NCBI RefSeq assembly: GCF_003852535.1
Contig: NZ_QAJP01000007.1
Coordinates: 186,001 to 250,000, forward strand
Source of the DNA: Herminiimonas sp. KBW02
GTDB lineage: Bacteria; Pseudomonadota; Gammaproteobacteria; Burkholderiales; Burkholderiaceae_D
Length of the DNA: 64,000 nt
Direction of reading: 5' to 3'
Every line of letters begins with the position of its first letter. Position 1 is the first letter of the stretch. The notes beneath the pieces were generated by a model. It made no database searches and was not told the DNA's origin. It saw nothing but the letters and a program-made list of their open reading frames with translations. Shown here in pieces: positions 16,669 to 25,438 of the stretch. Position numbers and translations under genes: made by a program.

Positions 16669-19196
16669 TGAAAAAAACAAATCTTCTTTTATTGCTGTTG
16701 ATGAATGCAGGCATGCTGACGCATGTCGCTGCGGAAGAAACTGATGTGCCATTGAGCGGGCCCGCTTATGAAATGGCGGACGCTGCTTACAAGTCCTACG
16801 CAAAGGGTGATTATGCGAAGGCTGCAGAGCAGGCTAAGGAAGCCGCACGCTTACGTCCGGATGTGGCGCGTCTGAAGCAATTACAGGCACAGGCGGAAGC
16901 GGCGCAAAAGAACAAGCAACAGGCTGCAGCTGCGGCGAAGGCAGTACCGAAGGCCGCAGCGCCTGCCAGTAATCCGGCCTACCTGGCCGCTGACAAAGGC
17001 TATAAGGCCTATGACAAAAAGGATTACGCCACAGCGATCAGCCATGCACAGAATGCAGTGCGGCTGGCACCGTCTAATGCAGCGTACTGGACTTTGCTGA
17101 TTAATTCCCAATTGGCGGCGCAGAGATTTAATGATGCGGATCAGAGTGTGACAGAGGCACTGCAACGTTTTGGTCCGCGTTCTGCTTTTGCGCATGAACG
17201 TGTAGTGGTGAATCAGAACCTGGCTGGCGCAGCCGGTGCACAGATTTATCAGGCGCTCGAGCAACAGGACTACGCCAAGGCAGTGGATGCGGCGCAACGT
17301 GCAGTGAAGTACGCGCCGGAACGCCGCGTGTATCGCTTGCTGCTGGTGCAATCGTTGCTGGGTGCGAATCGACTGGATGAAGCGTCGCAGGCGCTGGAGC
17401 CCTTGCTGCAACAAGGAAATGATCCGGTCGCACTGACCTGGCGGGCTTATGTCAGGCAGCGTCTGGGCCAGCGTCAGATGGCAACTGCCGATTTTGCGCA
17501 AGCCTTGTCCATGCGCGGCAGTATGTCGACTGAAGACATGGTCAATTTGCGCCTCATCATTGCCGATGCAGGTCTGCAGGCAGGTGATCCGGATGCAGCC
17601 TTGCAAGTGCTGGAGTCGCTGGATGGTAACGCTGCCGTTGCCGCCCGCAAACGCAGTGCTGCGGAATTGCGTCTGTGGCAGGCCAGCCAGCAAAACATAG
17701 CGAGTACCCAGACCATGCCTCCGCCAGCCTTGCGTTGCCGCGGCGCTGCGAATGCAGAAGTGTGCGGCCTGGTACCGGGCAGCGCACCGCTGGACCCTGC
17801 ATATGCCAGCGCTGATGCTGCGTACAAGGCATTGGCCAGCAACGATTATCCGCAGGCATTGAGCAATACAAGGGCAGCTTTGCAGAAGTCGCCGGGCAAT
17901 CCCGCCTATCAATTATTGCTGGTGAATATCCTCAGTCGCGACAAGCAACTGGAAGCCGCCGAACGTGAAGCGACGCTGGCGATCAACAATGGTAACCGCG
18001 ATCCTGAAATGCTGGCGCAACGCGGACGCGTACGCGAAGCGCTGGGTAAAAAGGAACTGGCCGAGCAAGACTATAAAGATGTTTTGCAGCTGGGTACTGC
18101 CTCGGTACCGCTGCAGATCAATATGCTGTCCCTCCTGCATGAGCGCAAGGAGGCAAGTCGTCGTTACCATGCCGCTGAAGAAGCAGGCGTGTTCGATGGC
18201 ATGCCCAAAGTTGAACAAGCTTACGTAGCAACATCAGCCGGCGAGAGTGCGCGTGCCTTTACCCTGTTTGACCAGGCTGACCGGGAAGGCAGCCTGCCAC
18301 CGGCGGCGATACCGGATACCGCGTATGCGGCCTTGAGTGCACGACGTGATCCGGATGCTTCGAAGTATTTCCGTCGTACCGTGGATGCGGTGGATAAGGG
18401 CGATATTGCGCTCACGCCGCAACAACTGTTTGAAACCCGTCGCGCGATTGCCGACATAGAACGTACCTGGGGTGCGACTGCGTCACTGAATTATCGTGGT
18501 GCCAGCCTGCAGCCAGGTTCCGGTATCACACCTGGCGGTACGAATAACAGTGCACAGATAGGTGGCGAAGTATATTGGCGGCCATTCGGTTATCGCAGCG
18601 GACGGCCGATCGAGATTTATGCGAGCCTGTTTGAGTCTGTGTATAACAAAAGTAATGCAGTAACCGGTGCACCTACCGCACAAGGTGGTATCGGTATTCG
18701 CTGGAAGCCATTCAGTGAAACCAATTTCATCATGGCCCTGCAACGCCAGATCAAGATCGGTTCGGCATCTGGTGATGGTGACTGGGTGGCACGTCTGGCG
18801 TACTCAAATTCCTTCGGTACCGACTTGCGTGTCGATCAGCCTGGCTGGTGGACTGGTCAGATCTTTGGTGAGGTTGGCCGCTATATAGACAACAAGCAAA
18901 CGTATTCGGTGTTTGAGGGGCAGCTGGGACGTACCTACCGACTGGATAATATCAATCCGAAACTGACGGTCACACCACACGTAGCCCTGGGTTCTGATTT
19001 CAATTCGAGCTTAAGACTGCCGGCGGATAAAACGGCCATCGGTATGGGGCCAGGTGTCAGCATGCGTTACTGGTTCCGCGAAGATCACTACAAGGCGCCG
19101 CAGTCGTATGTCGATTTCTCGCTGCAGTATCGCTTCAAATTGTCCGGTGATGACAGGGCAGAAGGCGTGGTCTTCCGTACCACGCTTGCTTACTGA
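16668..19196 (+). CDS. nfrA: NfrA-like outer-membrane glycan exporter with TPR-type repeats
   Basis: 842 residues with a signal peptide (residues 1-22). Helical repeats share the pattern AYxxADxxYKxYxxxDY at about 33, 104 and 378, each followed by TPR-like pairs. From about residue 600 the sequence becomes beta-rich with alternating polar/aromatic strands and ends in RTTLAY, fitting the NfrA C-terminal barrel. The layout parallels BcsC, PgaA and AlgK/E: periplasmic TPR scaffold plus outer-membrane pore. It starts inside the nfrB stop (TAATG). In E. coli NfrA is the phage N4 receptor component that exports the NfrB product. Confidence 0.92.
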   Translation: MKKTNLLLLLLMNAGMLTHVAAEETDVPLSGPAYEMADAAYKSYAKGDYAKAAEQAKEAARLRPDVARLKQLQAQAEAAQKNKQQAAAAAKAVPKAAAPASNPAYLAADKGYKAYDKKDYATAISHAQNAVRLAPSNAAYWTLLINSQLAAQRFNDADQSVTEALQRFGPRSAFAHERVVVNQNLAGAAGAQIYQALEQQDYAKAVDAAQRAVKYAPERRVYRLLLVQSLLGANRLDEASQALEPLLQQGNDPVALTWRAYVRQRLGQRQMATADFAQALSMRGSMSTEDMVNLRLIIADAGLQAGDPDAALQVLESLDGNAAVAARKRSAAELRLWQASQQNIASTQTMPPPALRCRGAANAEVCGLVPGSAPLDPAYASADAAYKALASNDYPQALSNTRAALQKSPGNPAYQLLLVNILSRDKQLEAAEREATLAINNGNRDPEMLAQRGRVREALGKKELAEQDYKDVLQLGTASVPLQINMLSLLHERKEASRRYHAAEEAGVFDGMPKVEQAYVATSAGESARAFTLFDQADREGSLPPAAIPDTAYAALSARRDPDASKYFRRTVDAVDKGDIALTPQQLFETRRAIADIERTWGATASLNYRGASLQPGSGITPGGTNNSAQIGGEVYWRPFGYRSGRPIEIYASLFESVYNKSNAVTGAPTAQGGIGIRWKPFSETNFIMALQRQIKIGSASGDGDWVARLAYSNSFGTDLRVDQPGWWTGQIFGEVGRYIDNKQTYSVFEGQLGRTYRLDNINPKLTVTPHVALGSDFNSSLRLPADKTAIGMGPGVSMRYWFREDHYKAPQSYVDFSLQYRFKLSGDDRAEGVVFRTTLAY

Positions 19197-19285
19197 CATC
19201 TTGCTGCGTGGATATGAAGCGCGTGTCGATTTCCCCCTGATGCTTAAAGAGTGCACAATGAACTACTTTATCGTCAGGGATCGCC

Positions 19286-20173
19286 ATGCCGTCCGCAGTT
19301 GAAACCAGCTTCTTTCCCTCCGTACGACCTTTCCTCGTTCGCTGTTTGCTGCTTTCCGCATTATTAGGTGGCGTCAGCATGCTCACTGCTTGCGCATCGA
19401 CCATCAGCGGCGTCGTATGGCAGCCTGAAAATGCACTCATCGATCCCAAAGGGAAATGGGATCAGATAGGCGCGCGTCAGTTATTGATCCAGTGGACAGC
19501 TGTCGACAACATCGCATTCGTCAGCGGTGCCGGGATACCGACGGCGCCCAGGTTGCCGGACTGGCCGCGCATCGCCGCCGAACCGTGGGCCAAGGAAGTC
19601 ATACTGGGCCTGGCCGGATATTTTGACGAGACCAGGGCACGTACCAAGCTGGATGAGCTGGGCGCATTGTCCGAGCGCCTGGCCAGGCTGCCGACGCCGT
19701 TGAATGTGGTCGGCTGGTATTTCCCGGTAGAGATAGACCCGACCTGGGGTGACGCGCCCAAGCTGGCAGCCGTCCTGAACAAGTTGCCGCGTCCTTTGTG
19801 GATCAGTGTCTATGACAGTGCGAATGTCGGGCCGGATGATGTGGCGAAGTGGCTGGAAGTCTGGTTGCCGAAAGATGTCGGTGTGTTTTTTCAGGATGGC
19901 GTCGGCGTGCATGCGCGTGAGGCCAGCGTCGCACTTGATTATGTGACCGCGATGGAAAAGCGTCTGGGTAAGAATCGTGTGCGCGTGATCGTCGAAGCAT
20001 TCCGGCCGCAAGTCGGTGGCGGCTTCCGCGCTGCGACTGCGGCTGAACTGATGCCGCAACTCAAAACCTACGGTGCGCGTCAGGTATATTTATTTGACGG
20101 TCCGCATTACGTGCCGGACACGCTGGTGGATGAACTCAAGGCTGGCTTTGCGCAAGATAGCAAGCAGCCTTGA
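19286..20173 (+). CDS. Putative lipoprotein next to nfrA (YbcH-like, possible glycan-active protein)
   Basis: 295 residues. A hydrophobic N terminus ends in the lipobox LTAC with the lipidated Cys at residue 36. The mature part begins SGVVWQPENALIDPKGKW and has QLLIQWTAVD, a pattern that recalls DUF4434/YbcH-type proteins with a TIM-barrel-like, glycosidase-related fold; this is recognition by eye. E. coli carries ybcH beside nfrA/nfrB, which supports the link. A CAGGGA precedes the ATG. It lies 90 bases after nfrA on the same strand and is the last gene of the cluster. No catalytic acids can be assigned safely. It might trim or retain the exported glycan. Confidence 0.7.
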   Translation: MPSAVETSFFPSVRPFLVRCLLLSALLGGVSMLTACASTISGVVWQPENALIDPKGKWDQIGARQLLIQWTAVDNIAFVSGAGIPTAPRLPDWPRIAAEPWAKEVILGLAGYFDETRARTKLDELGALSERLARLPTPLNVVGWYFPVEIDPTWGDAPKLAAVLNKLPRPLWISVYDSANVGPDDVAKWLEVWLPKDVGVFFQDGVGVHAREASVALDYVTAMEKRLGKNRVRVIVEAFRPQVGGGFRAATAAELMPQLKTYGARQVYLFDGPHYVPDTLVDELKAGFAQDSKQP

Positions 20174-20183
20174 GCGACTCGGA

Positions 20184-21437
20184 TCACGAATAAATCGAAG
20201 GTGCAGGTACTTCTCCGGTCAGCACCCACTGGCCGACATCCTTGAGTTTGTAGTCCAGGGAGTCGTGCAAAGTGTGCACCCGTACATTGCGCCAGTAGCG
20301 ATCGAAGCCATACTTGGCGGCAGTAGCACGCGCACCCATGACTTCAAATATCTTTGCAGTAATATCCAGCGCTGCGCGTGCTGCCGCGATTTTGGTTTCA
20401 TAGATAGCTACTGCCAATGCGCCGCGTTCTTCGGCGGTCAGTGCATCACCGCGTTCCCAGGCCGTTTGTAATTTGGCGGCAGCATCTTCTGCCAGCGCAA
20501 TTGCTCCGCGCAAGGCAATGCGCAAATCACCGTAGTGTTGCTGCGTAAACGGATCGTCTATCGCCCGCGCGACGCCGGACGTGAACCACGGGCGGCCTTG
20601 TTCATGTGTGTACTTCCATGCGTTCAGCAACGCACCTTGGGCATTGCCGATATAAATTTCTATCAGAATCAATTGCGATACCAACGTACGCAAAGTCGCG
20701 CGTGGCGTGCCGGAAGTGCCCGGTGGCCCGAGTACCTCATGTGCTTCCACCCGCACTTTATCGAAGGTGACTGAGCCGCTGTCTGTCTGGCGCTGACCCA
20801 GATTGTCCCAGTCATCCAGCACCTTGACGCCGTCTCTGGCTGTCGGGATGGACAGGAAGACGCGATCTGCCGGATCAGCAGAACGTGGCGCGGTGATGTT
20901 GAGCATATCGGAACCAGTCGCGCCCGAGCAGAATGACTTGATGCCATTGAGTTCGTAGTAACCATCGGCGCTATCCTTGCCTTCACGCCAGACCAGGGTG
21001 GCACGTGTATCGAGGCCATTCGTCGCGTTACCCCAGAACCAGTTTTCACTGACGGTTTTGCCAAGGTACAGTGCTTTCTGCTCCGGATTGCCGAACAGCG
21101 TGACGCTGGCAACCTGCAAGTGCTGGAAGCCAAACAGATGTGCCAGCGAGCTGTCGACTTCAGCAAAGCGACGGATGATTTTGTAAATAGTCGGCCATGG
21201 GGTTTCCGGTCCGCCAAAGGCAGCAGGTACCGCCAGCTTCAGCAAACCACTGTCACGTAATACCTGGCGTTCGGTCCATGCGGTACCGCCGCTGCGATCG
21301 CGCTCGGTTGCGGTGAGCGCCAGTGCAGCTGCGGTTTGCTCGACCGCATCTGTCAACGTGCCGAAATCGCGTGTGACCAGATGATCCGGTGTATAGCGTG
21401 CTGCCGCTTGTTCATCGAGCTTCAGTATTTGACCCAT
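20184..21437 (-). CDS. SfnB/DszC-type acyl-CoA dehydrogenase-like flavin monooxygenase
   Basis: 417 residues with the acyl-CoA dehydrogenase fold. The N-terminal helical domain has LRDSGLLKLAVPAAFGGPE, the middle beta domain ends near DKVRVEAHEVLG, and the C-terminal helices contain AARAALDITAKIFEVMGARAT-type sequence with ATAAKYGFDRYWRNVRVHTLHD (RNVRVHTLHD). The catalytic Glu of true dehydrogenases is not evident. The RN-R-HTLHD ending and the sulfonate-transport neighbours point to FMNH2-dependent desulfurisation enzymes such as SfnB, SoxC or DszC. It is the last gene of a five-gene minus-strand operon. The exact substrate cannot be deduced. Confidence 0.85.
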   Translation of the reverse strand: MGQILKLDEQAAARYTPDHLVTRDFGTLTDAVEQTAAALALTATERDRSGGTAWTERQVLRDSGLLKLAVPAAFGGPETPWPTIYKIIRRFAEVDSSLAHLFGFQHLQVASVTLFGNPEQKALYLGKTVSENWFWGNATNGLDTRATLVWREGKDSADGYYELNGIKSFCSGATGSDMLNITAPRSADPADRVFLSIPTARDGVKVLDDWDNLGQRQTDSGSVTFDKVRVEAHEVLGPPGTSGTPRATLRTLVSQLILIEIYIGNAQGALLNAWKYTHEQGRPWFTSGVARAIDDPFTQQHYGDLRIALRGAIALAEDAAAKLQTAWERGDALTAEERGALAVAIYETKIAAARAALDITAKIFEVMGARATAAKYGFDRYWRNVRVHTLHDSLDYKLKDVGQWVLTGEVPAPSIYS

Positions 21438-21470
21438 GATCTGATTATTCCAATGCTGGTGATGCGTGAT

Positions 21471-22424
21471 TTAAAAAACGGGTACGGCAGTCGCGTTAAC
21501 CTTTTTCGGCAGCAAGCCTTCAGCCAGGAATGCGTCGGCGATTTTTTGCTGTTCGCCCAGGCGTTCCGGCAACACGGCACGTACTTCATAGCTGCGGCGT
21601 GCGTTGGCCTGTTCAACCGTTGCTACGTCCAGGCCCCATACCGGTGCCAGCAGGGCGGCAGCGTCTTTCGGTGATTGTTTGACCCATTTGCCGGTTTCGG
21701 ACAGGGAGTCAACGATGACTTTCACCACGTCAGGACGTGCTTTGGCATATGGTGTCGAAGCCAGGTAGTAGCGCTGGTAATCAGCCAGGCCACGACCATC
21801 AGTCAGCACGCGTACTTGCGATTGACGTTGTACGGCAGCCAGGAACGGATCCCAGATCACCCATGCGTCGATTGCTTCACGTTCGAAGGCGGCGCGACCA
21901 TCGGCCGGAGCCAGGTAGGCGAGCTGAATATCCTTCAGCGAGAGACCGGCTTTTTCCAGTGCAGCGATCAGCAGATAATGTGCACCCGCAGCCTTGGCGA
22001 AGCCCACACGTTTGCCGCGCAGGTCAGCCAGGGTTTTGATATTGGAGTCAGCCTTGACGACGATAGCCTGAGCGCTCGGCGATGGCGATTCCTGTGCGAT
22101 ATAGGTCAGTTGCGCACCTGCTGCCTGTGCGAACACAGGTACGGTATCTGCAACGTCGGCGGAGACATCAATGGCGCCGACATTCAGTGCTTCCAGCAGC
22201 GGCAGGCCGCTGGCAAATTCATGCCAGGTCACTTTCACACCCAATGCGCCGAGTCGCTGTTCCAGCGTGCCGCGGGTTTTCAGTACGGTGATCAGGGTCG
22301 ATGACTTTTGATAGCCGATGCGTACCGTATCGCCGGCTTTTTGTGCATGTGCCGGCAAGGCGAACAATGGACTGAATGCGAGCAGCGTCAGTAGCGTGCG
22401 GCGTAGTTTGGAATTGGTTTTCAT
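21471..22424 (-). CDS. ssuA: Aliphatic sulfonate ABC transporter, substrate-binding protein
   Basis: 317 residues with a Sec signal peptide (RTLLTLLAFSPLFALPAHAQ). The mature protein starts KAGDTVRIGYQKSSTLITVL and continues LADLRGKRVGFAKAAGAHY and FEREAIDAWVIWDPFLAAV, the SsuA pattern for alkanesulfonate binding in the periplasm. A Shine-Dalgarno (GGGAGT on the minus strand) precedes the start. It lies between ssuB and the SfnB-like gene. A second binding protein of the same family is encoded at the head of the operon, so this transporter probably serves two substrate classes. Confidence 0.92.
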   Translation of the reverse strand: MKTNSKLRRTLLTLLAFSPLFALPAHAQKAGDTVRIGYQKSSTLITVLKTRGTLEQRLGALGVKVTWHEFASGLPLLEALNVGAIDVSADVADTVPVFAQAAGAQLTYIAQESPSPSAQAIVVKADSNIKTLADLRGKRVGFAKAAGAHYLLIAALEKAGLSLKDIQLAYLAPADGRAAFEREAIDAWVIWDPFLAAVQRQSQVRVLTDGRGLADYQRYYLASTPYAKARPDVVKVIVDSLSETGKWVKQSPKDAAALLAPVWGLDVATVEQANARRSYEVRAVLPERLGEQQKIADAFLAEGLLPKKVNATAVPVF

Positions 22425-22456
22425 TATTTACTCCCGATGTTGGATTTCTAGTTAAT

Positions 22457-23221
22457 TCAAATGGCATGGATTTCTTCCAGTACCCTGAGGATGTTGTCGC
22501 GCGCAGTCGCCAGCTCAGGTGTATGTCGATTGCGTGGACGTGGCAGGTCGACGCGGGTGTCTTCTATGATTTCGCCTTGTCCCATGGTCAGGACGCGATC
22601 ACTGAGATACGCCGCTTCATCGATATCGTGTGTCACCAGCAGCACGGCAAAGCCATGTTCGGCGGCCAGCGTCAGCAGCAAGTCCTGCAAGCGCATGCGG
22701 GTAAAGGCATCGACTGCAGAGAATGGTTCATCCAGTAATAACAGGCGTGGCTGATTGAATAGTCCGCGGGCGATGGCCGCGCGTTGTGCCATGCCGCCTG
22801 ATAATTGCTTGGGTAAATAATCGATAGCCGCACTCAGGCCGACTTCATGCAGCAAGGCTAGTACTTGCGGATTGTCATGCGCGCGCGTGCGATCCTGATC
22901 CGGACGGTTGAAGCCGACGTTCTCTGCCACGCTGAGCCAGGGCAGCAAACGCGGTTCCTGGAAGATCAGGCCGATATCTGGTGTGACGCCTTTGAGCGGC
23001 ACGCCAGCCAGTGAAATTTCACCGCTATAGTTTTTGTCGAGACCTGCGATCAGACGCAGCAGCGTACTTTTACCGCAACCTGATTTACCGACCAGACTGA
23101 CGACTTCGCCCGCGGCGAGCGTCAGCGTAACGTTGTCCAGAACGGTATGGTCGCCGAAATTCTTTGCGCGTACATGCAGTTCGAGTAAAGGCTTGGGTGG
23201 TGGGACGAGTGCAATGCTCAT
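22457..23221 (-). CDS. ssuB: Aliphatic sulfonate ABC transporter, ATP-binding protein
   Basis: 254 residues, one ABC ATPase domain. Walker A is GKSGCGKST near residue 38, the signature is LSGGMAQRAAIARGL, and Walker B is LLLLDEPFSAVD followed by the H-loop VTHDIDEA. The sequence fits the SsuB/TauB/NrtD group. It energises uptake through SsuC. The gap to ssuC is 10 bases and to ssuA 32 bases, so the genes are cotranscribed. Since the sulfate operon further along lacks its own ATPase gene, substitution by SsuB could be asked, but nothing in the sequence shows it. Confidence 0.94.
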   Translation of the reverse strand: MSIALVPPPKPLLELHVRAKNFGDHTVLDNVTLTLAAGEVVSLVGKSGCGKSTLLRLIAGLDKNYSGEISLAGVPLKGVTPDIGLIFQEPRLLPWLSVAENVGFNRPDQDRTRAHDNPQVLALLHEVGLSAAIDYLPKQLSGGMAQRAAIARGLFNQPRLLLLDEPFSAVDAFTRMRLQDLLLTLAAEHGFAVLLVTHDIDEAAYLSDRVLTMGQGEIIEDTRVDLPRPRNRHTPELATARDNILRVLEEIHAI

Positions 23222-23231
23222 GTGTGCAACC

Positions 23232-24119
23232 TCAGACTGAACGTGTAGCGAGCGAGTCTGACCATGCCAGCTTGCGCGTTTCCAGCCATTTCAATAAGCC
23301 ATCAGTCAGCTTGCCGAGTAGGGCCAGCAGGAAGATCGCTGCCAGCACGACATCCGGCCGGCTGGTTTCGCGACCGTCGGTCAGCAGATAGCCGATGCCC
23401 TTGGTGGCGGCAATCAGCTCTGCTGCAACCAGGAACATCCATGCCAGCGACAAGCCGTTACGCAAGCCGGTGAACAGGCTGGGTAATGCGGCAGGCAGCA
23501 CGATGCGGCGGGCCAGTGCCGGAGCTGACAAGCCATAGATTTCGCCGAGTTCGATCAGCTTGCGATCCACGTTGCGGATGCCGGATACCAGGCCGAGATA
23601 GATAGGGAAGAAAGCGCCGATAGCAATCAGCGTGATCTTCGGTGTTTCATCTATGCCGAACCACAGCAGGAGCAGCGGTACCCAGGCCAGGCTGGGTATG
23701 GCACGCAAAGCCTGGAAGGTCGGTTCAAAGAAAGCTTCCGCATGCTTGCTGAGGCCGACGAATAAACCGAACAGGACGGCCAGTCCGGCACCGATGGCAT
23801 AACCGGAGAACACGCGCGCAACGCTGGCACTGATGTGTGTCAGCAAGCCTTGTTCGAGCAACGCAGAGAGGGTTTGCACGACTTCGGATGGCGGCGGCAG
23901 CAGGCGTGCCTGGATCCAGCCCAGGTGTGCCGAGACTTCGATCAGGCCCAGCGCCGCCAGCGGCAGTATCCACCCCAGCCAGCCGAGACTGCGGCTGGCT
24001 GGCTTGCTACTGGCAACCGGCACATCCTTTACCGCAGCGTGCTTGTTCACAGGCGCATGCGACGGCCGGATCGGGCTGGTGTTGACAGGTATAAAGCTGG
24101 CGCTGCGACTGTTGTCCAT
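23232..24119 (-). CDS. ssuC: Aliphatic sulfonate ABC transporter, permease
   Basis: 295 residues with about six transmembrane segments. The EAA loop that contacts the ATPase is at ELGEIYGLSAPALARRIVLPAALPSLFTGLRNGL (key part APALARRIVLPAALP), typical for SsuC. An N-terminal extension of about 40 polar residues precedes the first helix, somewhat longer than in E. coli SsuC. An alternative internal start is not supported by a good Shine-Dalgarno. It is flanked by the upstream binding-protein gene (gap 20 bases) and ssuB. Confidence 0.92.
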   Translation of the reverse strand: MDNSRSASFIPVNTSPIRPSHAPVNKHAAVKDVPVASSKPASRSLGWLGWILPLAALGLIEVSAHLGWIQARLLPPPSEVVQTLSALLEQGLLTHISASVARVFSGYAIGAGLAVLFGLFVGLSKHAEAFFEPTFQALRAIPSLAWVPLLLLWFGIDETPKITLIAIGAFFPIYLGLVSGIRNVDRKLIELGEIYGLSAPALARRIVLPAALPSLFTGLRNGLSLAWMFLVAAELIAATKGIGYLLTDGRETSRPDVVLAAIFLLALLGKLTDGLLKWLETRKLAWSDSLATRSV

Positions 24120-24139
24120 GAGGTCGGTATCCGTTGCGA

Positions 24140-25138
24140 TCAGGTCGCCGATTTCTTCGGTGCCAGTGTTTGCACGAAGCTCGGGTCGATCAGATCATTA
24201 ATGACTTTATTCAGGTCAGTACCTTTCTTGACCAGGTCTTCCTGCAGCAGGATAGGTGCGGCAGCCTGCAAGGCTTCACGATGTTCACGACCGATGTACG
24301 GATTCGAGAAATCGGTGCGGTTCAATTGCACTTTGGCCACGGCCAGCGAGATCTTTGCTTCATCGGCCTGGATCTGCGATGCTTCACGCGGATTGGCGAG
24401 TATCCACAGACGTGCGCGTTCGTACGCTTGCAATACTTGTTTTACCTGATCCGGATACTTCTTCGCGAAATCTTCGGTTACGTTCAGGAAGCCATAGGTG
24501 TTGAAGGCAACATTGCGATACAGCAGGCGCGAACCGGCTTGCAATTCACTGGAAGCCATGTGCGGATCGAGGCCAGCCCACGCATCGATGCGACCACTTT
24601 CCAGTGCTGCACGGCCATCCGCGTGTTGCAGGTGGACGATTTCGACATCGGATTTTTTCAGCCCGTTGACTTTCAGTGTGCGCAACAGGAAGAGGTAAGG
24701 ATCGGTACCTTTGGTGGCGGCGATTTTTTTACCTTTGAGGTCGGCCACGGTTTTGATCGGTGAATCTTTGGGTACCAGCAGCGCGGTCCATTCCGGACGC
24801 GAGTACACGTACACGCTCTTGATAGGATTGCCATTGGCGCGCGACAGGACAGCGGCGAGGCCAGCAGTGCTGCCGAAGTCGATGCTGTTGGCGCTCAGAT
24901 ACTCCAGCGCGCGGTTACTGCCTTGCGACAGCGTCCATTTGACTTTGATGCCGCTGGATTTAACTTGTTCTTCGAGCCAGCCGAAGTGTTTCAGTACCAG
25001 ACTGGTCGGTGAGTAGTAAGCATAGTCGAGACGAATTTCATCGGGGGTTGCAGCAGCGCGTGCCGAAAGTGTAAGACCTGAACCCAGGCCAGCCAGGGTC
25101 AGCAATGCGGTATTTTTGATAAAAAATCTGCGATCCAT
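24140..25138 (-). CDS. Second SsuA/TauA-type substrate-binding protein with Tat-like signal
   Basis: 332 residues. The N terminus MDRRFFIKNTALLTLAGLG matches the twin-arginine pattern RRxFxK, unlike the Sec signal of the other binding protein in this operon. The mature part has DEIRLDYAYYSPTSLVLKH, VADLKGKKIAATKGTDPY and LESGRIDAWAGLDPHMAS, typical for the nitrate/sulfonate/taurine binding family. It is the first gene of the five-gene operon. Having two diverged receptors suggests a broader range of sulfonates or sulfate esters. Tat export usually goes with folded or cofactor-bearing proteins, so the signal could also work through Sec. Confidence 0.88.
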   Translation of the reverse strand: MDRRFFIKNTALLTLAGLGSGLTLSARAAATPDEIRLDYAYYSPTSLVLKHFGWLEEQVKSSGIKVKWTLSQGSNRALEYLSANSIDFGSTAGLAAVLSRANGNPIKSVYVYSRPEWTALLVPKDSPIKTVADLKGKKIAATKGTDPYLFLLRTLKVNGLKKSDVEIVHLQHADGRAALESGRIDAWAGLDPHMASSELQAGSRLLYRNVAFNTYGFLNVTEDFAKKYPDQVKQVLQAYERARLWILANPREASQIQADEAKISLAVAKVQLNRTDFSNPYIGREHREALQAAAPILLQEDLVKKGTDLNKVINDLIDPSFVQTLAPKKSAT

Positions 25139-25438
25139 GTTCTACCTTGAATAGTGAGGCAGGCACTAGCCAGTGCCCGGTTTATCGTATCGTGTCGGAT
25201 GTGAGATCGCCGGAGACGGCTGCTGGAATGGTTACCTGCGTTTGCTATGCAGGAGGAAGGCCAAATCAGTTTTCACTCAATCGTTATCGTTGTTGGGAAT
25301 AAGATTAACGACAGGTGCAAATTAACGGAACGAATCTCTTCGTTGATGCATCATCGGTTTTCGCATAAGCCGTTTTAGTCATAAGCACATGCGAAAACTG
25401 CGGATGAATGTGCAAGCTGGATTGCAGACGATGTGTAC
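25139..25438. other. Intergenic region upstream of the sulfonate operon
   Basis: 300 bases between the start of the sulfonate operon and the end of the GGDEF-EAL gene, both on the minus strand. It should hold the operon promoter. I see AT-rich stretches around 25290-25330 with TTAACGACAGG-like and AAATTAACGG repeats of the ATTAACG word (25305-25311 and 25321-25327), but no assignable CysB or sigma-54 site and no terminator with a clear stem. Confidence 0.4.

Noticed and set aside
16764-17860. Repeats in nfrA considered as a mobile or tandem DNA repeat
   Set aside because: Similarity is at the protein level (TPR-type AYxxAD...KDY units) with diverged codons, so it is a protein repeat.
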